DNA of 64,000 nt, taken from contig NC_134949.1 of the NCBI RefSeq assembly GCF_965638725.1, positions 16,862,951 to 16,926,950 of the forward strand, written 5' to 3'. The stretch is from Aptenodytes patagonicus. Taxonomy: Eukaryota; Chordata; Aves; Sphenisciformes; Spheniscidae. This document shows, in pieces, positions 41,601 to 53,600 of this stretch; positions within the stretch are counted from its first letter, which is position 1; each line of letters starts with the position of its first letter. The translations under genes and the position numbers were made by a program. The notes beneath the pieces are model-generated. The model did no database searches. It saw nothing but the letters and a program-made list of their open reading frames with translations, and had not been told where the DNA came from.

Positions 41601-44600
41601 ATTCAGGGTTCAGTTCCAGGGATAAGCCTTCAACAGGGCTGCTGTCATTTGTTCTCTGAAAATAAGATATAGTCCTATCTCCTTGCATTGCTATTAATCA
41701 TATAAACCACACAAGAATATATTAAAAGTCTGATGTTTTTCAAATGACTGTTGAGGCCAAGCATAAGTAAAAAGGAAGAGAAAGTGAAACAGACGGGAAC
41801 AGGTAAAAGTCGCAGTATAAACCCCCTGATTTAAAGCTTGACAACAACTCTAGCAATAAGCACAGAGTAACTCTTACCGGGTTTTCAGTCTGGTTGATTC
41901 CAATAAGAAAGACGAGCTCAGAGAAGAAAAGGGCAGCCACCAGGTTTTTGTGGATACTATGCAAGTTGGAACGTAGCGTGCGGATCAGGACCAGCAGTAT
42001 GAAGGTGATCAGCAAAGCCACCAGCGAGATGGATACAGTTGTGTAAGTGACGATCTTCAGGGGAAGCACCTCCCCATTCTGTAGAAAGACAGATTGACAG
42101 GACCTCTGGGAGCTTTTCATTCCTTTTTCTCCAAACAAATCTACTACTCGGAAAGTCAATGTTTTCATTACTACTGAGCCAATGTACAGATTTGCTTTAG
42201 GACCAACAGGAGCGGATGATGCCACCTCTTAAAGTCACTCAACACGTTGAGTGTGTACGGGCAGTACCCAGAGGGGGCAGAGAGTTAAGCAAGAATCCTG
42301 GTGAATTTGATGCTGGACTGCCTCTTTTGAGGCTATCCCGAGATGCTGAAAAACCTATGGTGTTTATGTCATTGTCCCTGCTGTTGTAATTCTAGATGGA
42401 CCTAATAGCAAGTGATGCCACAACTACCATGTGTCTGTAATCCTTGTCTCACTCCCTTCTCTGCACGGCTCTCTGCAGCACAGTCTGGCGCAGTTCTGCA
42501 CTGCCGGCTATGCCGTGCACCAGCCAGGTAAGAAGCTCCTTTCAGCAGACCTAGTGGCGGGTGCTGTCAGGCATGGGGCAACGTGTTCCTGACACACTGC
42601 AACATGGGATCGATCCGCTGACGACGCTCTGAGTCACGTTCAAAGCTCAAGCTCAAGCTCTGAATCAAAGCTCTTGAAAACCAAAGCCCTCGAAAATCAT
42701 GAGTCTGGCATCACCCACCTCTCGTTTCGAAATGTCCATCAGGACGGCAAAGCTGGTTATATGGTTGCACTGGCAAGCGATATGGCTATGGTTTCTGGAA
42801 AACAGCTCACATCCTCTGGGGGACCAGGCACCTGTCCCACCAATCCTGCAGGGAAAAAAAGGCATTTCTGAGAGTTGTCCTCTGATCTCCCCTCGCCTCC
42901 TGCCGCTACTGCAGCTCTTGCTCCGCAACCAAAGAGGACTGTAAGTACCAAGACAGAAATATTTATAGCCGTCACCTGCCTGAAAGAATATCATCAACTT
43001 AAAAAGCCTTCAGTTAAATTAGTTTCTTATATGACACCTGGCTTTGCCAGCCAAATTTTGTAGTTTTATAACAATCTGGTTTGAGTTTAAAAAAAAAAAA
43101 AAAATCTTTGCTTTTGGGTCAGTGACCACACAAGCAGTATGGGGAAGCGATTGCTCAAACTGGCCGTGACAAAGGTAAGAAAATACAAAAACCACAGAGA
43201 TACACACGTTTTTGAATCATCTCTATTTCCCTAGATTTAGACGCTGCTTGTAAAACTCTTATGTGAAATATGTTTCAGCAGTAATATGATTTTATCATCG
43301 TGTTCCTCTAAAAAGTAGACAAGAAAAGGTTAAAAACAGTAAATAATATTTTCTATCAGGAGATCTCTTGTATCAACATTGGGGAGAAACTGCTCCCTTA
43401 AAAATTGTTCCCTGTTCAGCCTTGGTTAACTCCAGTGACTTCAGAAATTATTTTGTATCAATATTAATTATTCTATTTTGAAGTCAATGAGCAATAAAAA
43501 TACTCTTGTTGCTACTGAAAGTTTTTAATTAGATATTACAGGAGATTTTTTTCATTCAGCAATAAAATATTTGTTAAACAGTTTTAATATCACTTTCTCT
43601 TGAAAAGTACTCACTTTTTAAAAACTCTTTTGTTACATGCAGTTTAAGAGCTGCTTTTTGACTGTGGCTGTAGGAGGACGTAACACAGACAACAATGCCA
43701 TTGAAGTTGCCAGCAAATAGCTGATAGATGAATCACTTTAGAGCTAATGAGTTATTCAAGCCCATACGATGTTTAAAAATTTATGAAAAAGAACTTGCCA
43801 TTCCCTTATAGTTGGCAGAATCATCTGTACATAGCAGCAATTACACTACTTTACATGCAGGCACATAGACTGGTTTATTATTGCTAACATAACAGATTTC
43901 TGTTGCCTCTTTGATCCTTTCAACGATATAATCTCCTGAAGCTTTTGACTAGGAGACAAACATTTCCTAGGTTAGTTTGCTCTTTTATTTCCAGCACAGG
44001 ATATTGCCTTCTAATGTATTTTTCCATAGGTTTACTAGAGTTTTTGGATCATTAGGAAACGAGTAACAGCTATTCCCCTTACCCTGGGCAGACAATATCA
44101 TCCTCTCACTATGTACCTGGTTTTATGGTTGAAAATTGCATTATATATGTAATAGCTACAATACTGTGAAATCATAACAAGCAGAGCGTGTAGTTACCTC
44201 TCAACACATTTTCTTTTGTTTTATCCACACTCTTGAAATATCTCCAACAGGATAGTGCTGTTTCCACAATGCCACAAACCCAGCAAAACACTCAATGAGC
44301 ATAGAGTTTTCTTAACATTTTTCACATTTTCAAGAAGAATATGTCTGTATCCTTAACTTTACTGAATACAAAAGACCTAAATGAGCCATTTTCAAAATAT
44401 TTCATCTTTTCCCTCGCACTTCCCTCCTAGAGAGTCAAATACTCCTTGCTTATGTTCTGCTTATGTATTAGGATTGCTTCCTAACAACTGGAAGAGGTAT
44501 AAGGTCCCAAAGAAGGTATTTCCTCTCCCTCCAATTTTTCACTAAAACAAATGAAAGCAAATCCACAATAGTTGATGGAATGAAAGGTAAGTTGCTTCTT

Positions 44601-47600
44601 ATCAGTGCAACTGTCTTTGGGTTGACTTTTGATTAAAAAAATTGAGATTTAAAAATTTATAATCTCTACTCATATAATTTTATCTGCAAAACCTCAGTCC
44701 TCCTTTTTACCAACGTGAAGACTTGGTTTTGTAATTTTTTGCACTGGCCCTGGCTGAGGCATCAAGGGTGGGTGCCCGCTTGCCATGTACTCTGTCCATA
44801 GTCACTGGAGTATAACAGGAGAAGATTCAGCCCATGTAAGAACTGAATGGGGCAATGGGACTCCTGACTTAGGGACCTCGGAGAAGCCATGAATTCAGGC
44901 ACAGGAGTTGGACTATGCCTGTACAGATATACATCTGTGGGCAAAAAGCATGAGCAAATAGAAGGAAATTGTGAGATTTATTATTGCTGGGTGAAAACGA
45001 ACCCTGCAGAAAGACATGATGGCACTGTGTTTGTTAGAAACCACACGGCTAGTCCTTTGTTTGAGGATATATGATGATTATTTTCATTTTTCTCAGGTTG
45101 GTGGGAAGTGATTACACGGCTCTATTCCACAGGAATCAGTTGCCAGTTGAATAAACTGAGTAAAAAGGGTTTTCCTCCAGAATTATCTTCCTGGGCGGAA
45201 CTTCTCTGCTACTGAGACAGTTGCCACGCACAGCCCTAAAGCAAGCAGGATACATACGTGATGGAGTGATTCCAGAAGACACAGACAGGCTTTGTTCTCT
45301 CCTCCGTTTCCAGCATGGCGTACTCCACTATGATGGGCTTTTCCATTAGGTTGGGAGGAAGCTCCCCATCACTGTGAATGGCTGTGCTCACTACAGGTGT
45401 GTTAATAATAGGTCGATTTGGCAATCTGCAGGAGAAAAATTGCAAAATGATCTAAAAGTTAAAATGCAAAGCATTGATTTGGTAGGTTCTGCAAATAAGA
45501 TTTCCAGTAGCTTCCACTCAGAAAATGAAGTAGACGCACCATCAGCCTTCCACACAGCTGTGTTCCCAAAAGCTGCTGGCACTACTGACGTGGTTACTCT
45601 CCCACAGTGTGCCAGAGGAGGACAAGAGACAGTACTGCGGTGACAACTGCAGCACAGATGACATTTGGTCAGTATAAAAGCAGCTCTGCCTTCCCCGCAC
45701 ACTCAGAGCAAGTGGAAGAAGGGATCTGCACAATTCACAAATAGGTTTGAAGTTTACCTCAAGCTCCTTCGGTCAGGATCATAGTTTTCAGGCAGGAGAT
45801 GTCCCAGGGATCGGTATATAACGACCATGGCAACAGTATAATGTGTTGAGTCATCTGGGTGTCGCTTCTTTCTCTTTGTAAATGCACTCCCAGGGCTTAG
45901 TGCATCACTGTTCACCTTAGAGGATAATTTTTGATTTGAAGGCTTCATTGTAGGTACTGCTATGAAATTAACACAAATATTAAATTCTTGCCACACAACT
46001 TTGTAGTTATCATTTAAACTGGTGATTTTGCTTTGCAAAGATACTGAAATGTTACTGCTGTTATAACTCTAGGCTTGCAACACTAACATTATATTTGATA
46101 TTTTTAATAAAATTTTTAATCAAATAACCATAGAACCATGAATAACCATTTAGTCTAGCTAGAAAATAAGCCATTTCTAAGCTAGAAGATCCAGAAGTAT
46201 ATAAATACTCTGTGCATGATTTAAGGAGAACATTAAAACAATATGCATGCTATTAAATTGCATGTACCTTTATATATGGCAAAGCTAGTGTTATAAATAC
46301 AACAATTGGTCACACAGGATTTCTCTCTGCTAATTTTGTCATATAATGAGCTTTCAATTTTGGCAGTATGTCTTAAAATTCACATTCCCTTTTTCCTTAC
46401 AGAAAAGATGTATTAGCTTATTCATTATTATGTGTTATCTTCACAAGTGTTACTGTTTCCCCATTTGGAGGATATTCAGCCACAGTACATGTATAATTAT
46501 TGCACTTTGGGTTACCCTCTCTCTCTTCCCTTGCTCAAGGTAACTTGTGGTTCCTCTCAGCCGTCTCCAGGTACTTCAGAGACATTGGGAAGCAGGTACT
46601 TGCCCATGTATTCTCCCTCACCACCCATCTCCCTGTGCAGCTCAAGACTTTTTATTTGCTGTCAGGTTCTGATAACACAGCTCTGCTCCCAGATTTGGAT
46701 TCTCCATCTCTCACACCGCCTCCCTCCATCCCTGCAGGGACTGGGGGAAGGTGGCTGTGGGGCTGCAGGCTCCAGGCAGCCGTCCCATCCCATCCCATCC
46801 CGGTGGGAACGGAGGCAGAGCATTTCTCCCGCATTGACAGGGCAGTTCGAGGGGCCATGAGTGAGACCTGACAGACAGGTACAGCCAGTTATGCAGCCCC
46901 CCATGCTTCCAGTCGCTGCCGGCAGGCAAAATGCCTCAGAAGTATGCACAGCTGCTCCATCCCTAAATAATGTTCGCTTGTGTAGACGGTTGCCCCGCTC
47001 TCACCCTAGTACCACTCCGCTTCGCGAGGATTAATCTCGCTCTTTGGGAGCTAGTCAAAATTGCCCTCTGAATGGCAGCAGAAGGGTTTTACCTTTCCTG
47101 TCTGAAGGTCTGAACAAAGTATCAGGGAAGACAACAGATGACTCCAGATCTTTTGGATAATCTTCTTTAATCTCATGAAATCGTGGTATTCTAGCTCCCG
47201 TGAAATTAGACTTGTCAAAGATGTCAACAGCAATAACTGGGGGGGAAAAAAAGTTTCCCATAAAATTAACTTCAATGCTTTCAAATACAATATTGCGACA
47301 AAATGAAACACGATTGAAAGGTTAAAATATCTGCACAATGCAGAGAAGAAATTTAACCCCCCAAATATAAAGTCAGTCTAATTTCTCTCAATACTTTAAG
47401 TGACAACTAAAAGCTTACGTTTCAACATTATGTTATGTTTATCAAATTACAAATTTATTTTGCATAGGCAGTGGAAAGGAATTCACAAGAATAGGAAAAC
47501 ACTACCACAAACACTCGATATATAGAAATGGCATGTTCCAATTTCAGACTTGCTTCTTGTAGGGAAGGCTAAATCTGCTGCTTCAGAAATATATTTCCCC

Positions 47601-50600
47601 TGCATCTGTTAAATTGCAAAGTCAGCTAAGTGAAGAAAATAACCTGGATTTTACCTGGGACTACTCCTTAGTCCGCCAGTTCTCCTTCCTCTACACTAGC
47701 AGTTCCTCTCTAGCTCACCTCATCAGCTCTGCCTGTTGTCTAACTGCCAAAATATTTAAAAGTAGCTGAGTTGGCTTGAACTTTCCCATTTAAGAGAAGT
47801 CATTGAGTGCCAATTTAGATGCTCTAATAAAAATGAGAAGCTGGAAGTCCCAGGGGTAACCCTACACTGAAAGCTGTGATCCACTGCAAGTTTCTATATG
47901 AAGAAATATCCAAGTTAAGATCTGCAAATTCCCATTGCTTTCCTGGTCTCTAAATAACTCCCAGATGAGCCATTAGGAAACTCCATTAACACCATGTTCA
48001 CCTGGAAAAACTGTTCAAAAGAAAACAGACCCCTTTCAGGGCAGAGTTGCCTCATCCCTCCCAAGCTCATGCCTTTTTACTCAGGAAGAGCTGGTCGAAA
48101 AAAACCACGATTTACAACCTGCAAGAAATTCTGGTTTTTGTTTTCATCTCAGTTCAGTCGGGTTAAAATGCTGAGCATACTTTCTTCTGAGTGTGAAGAT
48201 AAAAATATTTTGATTCTGATAGTCCTGAATCAAAAGGAAATATTTTGGTTTTGGTTTATTAAACAGAAATCAAAGTGTTTCAGTTTGGCTTAGTTCAACA
48301 ATAACCCGTCCCCCCTGGAGTTGATGCAGGACTTTATAAACTTTGTAGCTTGACTGTCTCATGCCTTTGCTTTTTATGCCCCTGTGACTGTGGGCATGAA
48401 GCACTCTCAGGACAAGGTTTGTAGGCAAACGTAAATTCACTTCTTATACCAATGGGTGTAGTTGGGAAAATAAGACAAGCTTTTGGGCACATAAGCCCTT
48501 CTTCAGGTCTGACATAAAAACCAGATAGCAATGCTGCTTGGGAGGGACCTCTGAAGGTCACCCAACTCAGTCTCACCTCCTGCTCAGAGCAGGACAATCA
48601 CCAACACCCGATCAGCTCAGACTGTTGGTACCTGGGGAGAAAATGAAATAGAGAGGGCAGGGGAGAAAACGGGTAAAGAGGCCGACCAGGCTGTGGTTGC
48701 TGTGCTTCACTTGCACGTGTACCGCGGGGACATCTGTGAAGTACATCCCAGTCCTGCAAGTGCAGGAACTGCTATTTGCTTGTTAGAGGAGGCATTTACT
48801 GTGGTAGGTGGGGAAAGTATCTGGGTACGTCTGATGTTTCCTTTTTTTTTTCCTTTTCCTTTTTTTTTTCCTGTTTTTTTTTTAAACTGTTTTCTCAGTT
48901 TAGACCCATTCTGGATATTTTGGACCCTGAGGATTTTTCTCTGGTGATGGGTTTTGCAAAGCTGGGAGGGTGTTTGAAGACTTGGATGGGTGATTCTGAG
49001 AAAATACCTTTCAGCATAGCAATTTCTATGGAAGATGATTTTCTGGATAGGTTCCAGGGTAGGAAAGCCTGTGAAAATCAGAGGTATACAATTGATAGTA
49101 GGGTCTTTTTCTTGTACTGCAGTAATTCTTCAGGTGGTGGTGGTGCGATTCTTTCAAAAACATGATCTACTTATGTCAGCTATACTAGGTGGTCTCAAAA
49201 GGCATTACCTTTACTTATAAACTTTGTCCATCCTATCATCTGTACACTACTGTGGCTGCAATGAAATGCCACTCGGAGCAGTGGCACGGCCCAGAAGGAA
49301 AACAGATCGGACATCTCCCAGGAGGCCCCCGTGGCAACTGAGAGATATGGATCAAGGCTCAATTGACTTGAAATGAATGCACTGATTAGGTTAGAAAATC
49401 CAAGTTTGTTGTTTCTCAGTGGATACTATCAAACAAATAGCTAGCACCTCTATCTAGCACATTTTTAAAGCTGTAATACAAAATGGCAGTTTTCAACACT
49501 GATACTCACTCATGTTAGTGGTAACAATGACAAAAGGTCTCATGTAGGTTTTCTTCATGTTCTGGGCCACATTGTTGAAATATTCCTCGTAGTGCCTGAG
49601 TAGGTGAGCGGTGCCACCCTCCGTTCGCTGAATTTGCTCCCAGTGCTCCTTGTTGCTGGGGTCCAGCAGAGCACTACCCACTTTGATAATATTCTGAGAA
49701 ACAAAGTACAAGCCTAAATTACGAGGCAAACAAAGTGCTGGGTTTCAAGTGAGGAATATTGAAAATGATTGGCATTACTGCCTCAGGTGAGTGTATAATG
49801 AAATATTTTAATGCAGGCATGTTCTACAGCAGCCTTATGAAAATATGCACACCAGTAACTCACCCTGAGGTTTTTTTGTTGCATAAAGCAAATCCCTCCA
49901 AACTTTTTATGAGCAAAGTAAGCCAAAATTGGAAGCTATAAGAGAACTGCCTACTTTCTTCCCCCTTTAAGACGGGAAACCTAGCAAGAAAATGCAGAAG
50001 GAAAACCTAACCATATTTTCTTTGTCTTGGAGAGATGAGAGACAAGAAAAGCAGAGTGTTTGGTAGGTACACTGAAAAACTCCCCCAGAAAAATCAGAAT
50101 AATGTGATATGTTAAAAATCAAAAGAAAGCTGTAGATAGCAATATCGCTTTCTATTTTTTTTTTTACTTTGTTGATTCCTGGATAACTAGGACAACTTAC
50201 ATGATGAAGAACGACAAGAGCAAATATTAGCTTGCTTATACAAACTTGAAGATACATAAGAAAACTTAAATTATGTTGTTCTCCCCCCATTTTTATGTTG
50301 CTTACAAATGGTGTTAAAACAGAAGTTCTAGCTGAGGACCTGCCCATTCTGCCCTTTCTTACAAGAATATCCAAAGGGACCCTCAGGCTGAATGGAAGAA
50401 GACCCCAAAGAGAGTGTTAAATGGCTTAAATGGGAAAGGTGCTAAGAAGTTTTTCTTGGTGTACATATGAACTACATTGTTGTGTCAAAACCTAATTCCT
50501 GACTAAGGTAAAATTTGCACAAATGATGGTAGGAATTAATCACCTCAAGCTCCAAAATAGCCAAGGCAAATATTTGGATACACGTAACACTTCATTTAGA

Positions 50601-53600
50601 AGCAGATGGGGAAGATGCTATATTCTCTAAGTGTTGTCTGAGGTAGCAGGTGTGTATCTGAGATAAAAGAGGCTGCCAGTATGACTACCTGTATCTAGGG
50701 TGAGCAGCACTACATGGTTCCCCAGGAACGCAGGAGACACATGCTGTACTTGGTACCAGGCCTCCTCAGAGTTTATGAATGTTATTTATGGTTTTTTATT
50801 ATCTATTTTTCAGGCTTCTACCTGAGACTATTAAAAAAAAAATTCCTTCTCCCCTTGTGCTCCCTCAGTCTAGGATGTTACCTCCTTTTTCTCATGAGCT
50901 TTACTGATTAGTTTTCAAATCCCTGACCTATCCTAAAAATATTTAGGGAGTTCTTGAAAACATCATCTGTATGAGTTTCAGTGCCAAGTGCAGAGAATAA
51001 TAAATAAAAGCAGAGGTTTCCAAACCACTTTTTTTGATTATTGCTCTTATTTTTACTTAACAAAACATGCTAAAAACGAAGTTCCTTCTCAAGATCTGAA
51101 TGGGGGAATTCATTCACTCCACAACCTGCAAGTTTGTCAGCACAGTGTCTTCTTAGGAAAGGAAAAACTGAATCTCTTAAAAACTCATGCATCTAAAACA
51201 TTCAATGTTTCAGAAGTTCTCCACTCTCTGTTGACTGTACAGCCCAAGACGCTGAGGAATTTTCTCAGTCTCATTTCCTCCAGCTCCCACCTCCCCGGGG
51301 ATGTCCTCTCCTGGTGCAGCTTGGCCTTGCACAGGGTCTCCAAGTTCACCCCAAAGTCTGCCTGACCCGGCTGGTCCTCCTGGAGTGCTGTGAGCAGTGA
51401 GCTGGGTGTAGCACACCTTCAAAGGGAGCCAGACCACCTTTGGCCAGCACAGAGGCCAGTCTTGGTCCATGGAGGGTCGTTCCAGCATCCCTACGCTGGT
51501 GCCCGAGCTCTGGGCTCTGCTAGCACAGGTCCAGCAGGATGTTTTACCTTGGACTCTGTGCTGTGCCATGGTTGGGATCTTGGAAATAGTATTGGCAAGC
51601 GTGGACAGCAGTACCCCACAGCACACACGGGAACAAGGAGAGCTCTATGAGCCTGACATGGGTCATCCAACCTTCATGTTTTCAGACCACAGAAAACTCC
51701 CAACTTCCTCTACATCTCACATTCTTCCACCACAACTATGTGTCTCCCCCCGACAGGGAGTGTGCTACAGCTTGTTTTCTAGACCTGGTCAGGTCTTTGG
51801 TAATAACTGGGTCTTTCATGAATGCTCTGACTAGCAGAAACCCTCTGGCACGCATTTTTGGATGTGCCTGCATCACTTAAAGTATCAATACGGTATGGAG
51901 TGTCTTTCAATATACCAACTCTTTAATAAACATGACTCAAGTGTTTCCAAACTGAATTATAAGAAACCTTCAGAGTCAGTAACTGGCTCAGAGTTAGTTC
52001 ACTACACATTTAAATGAAAATAATCACATTAGGCAGGTTTTCCAACAAAATTGAGTATGGTACACAAAGCTATTTTATCCGGGAATAACACATCAACTTG
52101 ATTATTTTTTCATTTGGGGATTTTTGCTTTTGGGTTGTTACTATGATGATATTTATTATAACAGCACTTTCTACGATATTTGTATTACACACACATATGT
52201 GTGCATACACACATGCATAACCAACTTTCCATTCTAAATTGAGAAGACTGACTCATTTGTGAAACAGATTAAGCAATTACATGATATTTGCTCCACCTTG
52301 GTCAAAGACAAATTTAATTATCCATTGCCATAGAACTTTTAAGGGGAACTGTAAAGGCTCTGCACAGTATATAGTATCTCTCTTACTTCATTGAATTCTA
52401 CATCCCTCGTGGCTGCCAAGTCAAACCCTTGCTGCTGGCTCTCATACTGGAGGACCCGGATCATCATCTGGTAAGCTGTCCTCACATCATTGCCATACAA
52501 GCTGCGTGTGTATTTGGTGGCATTCTGCAGCATTCTCGTGATCCGTATGGTTTTGTCTCCATCCAACTTGGTGTCATTGTGGTGTAACTTCTCGTTCTGA
52601 ATCAGAGACAAGAAGGAAGAAAAAACCCAACGATGTATCTTTTTTTTTTTTTTTCATTCTAGTTAAAAAGACAATCATCATTTAGGGATTTTTGGCACAA
52701 AGGAGTTGTTTGATCAAAATGGCGTTTGTCTTGAGAAAGGGTTGACAGAACAACTCAGTGGAAAATGTAACTGAGAGAGAGAAAAGCACAAGGGTCCTGA
52801 TGTGAAACGAGGGGGTTCAAGGACTCAGTCAAAAGATGGAGTGCAGGGATAACAAACTGGGGTCTGAATTGATGATCATTTACAAAATAAAGGCAAAACC
52901 GAGAAAACACAGCTTACCATGATTTTTAGATCCACAAAAGTGCTGGTGGTGCAGTTGAAAAGCTCAGGAGGCAGCCACCCCTTCTCAATGTTACAATGGC
53001 GAACCGCGTTTCCTGAAGGAAACAAAGCGTTAATGGTAAATAATGTTCTGAATTGTGCTGGGTAAATCTTCATAGATTTCAAATATCCTAGACTTTTGGA
53101 TTTCCTACATTTTCAAGTTTCTTAGGGCTACACAAGTATTTCACTTTCCAAACTGGGATTCCTGTCTGAGAAAAGTTAGAGACTACTAAACTTCATGAAT
53201 TGTTTTCCTCAGGCTTTAGAGAAAAGTTAGGCAAGCTTCAAGATCTGCCCAACTGCTCTCAGCCTCTCTGCCCTAACGTTCTCAAATGAATTCAGCAATT
53301 TATTTATACCAAATATGAGAAAGACTGTGCACTTCCTAAATATTTCTGAAAACATATCCCTGCTCAGATTTCTGTGCAATAGCCTATATAGAAAGACCTC
53401 CCGGATAAATGCTGTCTTCATGTCAAAACATGCTAGCACCTTCGCACGCTGCATGCGGTAAACACTTCAGCCAACACGTATAATTGCCTTTTGCCACTTG
53501 TGAATGGTCTGTGAGCAGCTTACTGTTGAATTTAGCCTATTATTTTGTACTATTTGTCAAATCATTTTAAAATGTGATTCTTGGCTGTGAATCCTTCACA

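Larger units (their letters stand above)
36939..41877 (-). other. CELSR1 intron, 4.9 kb, with SINE-like sequences
   Basis: The largest intron in the window, between helix 2 and helix 3 exons. It holds two tRNA-derived SINE-like segments in opposite orientations near 38.3-38.7 kb. The rest has nothing I recognise. Confidence 0.65.
47237..49509 (-). other. CELSR1 intron with old repeats
   Basis: It contains the repeat at 48415-48515, a CR1 3'-end fragment directly right of it, and a T-rich stretch at 48839-48892. Confidence 0.65.

Noticed and set aside
46783..46801. Short CCCAT tandem as a minisatellite
   Set aside because: Only about 3.5 copies; too short to be of note.
51210..51626. 138-codon minus-strand frame in a CELSR1 intron
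   Set aside because: GC-richer DNA with frames on both strands; flanking GAIN exons join in frame without it. Possibly an unrecognised old repeat.
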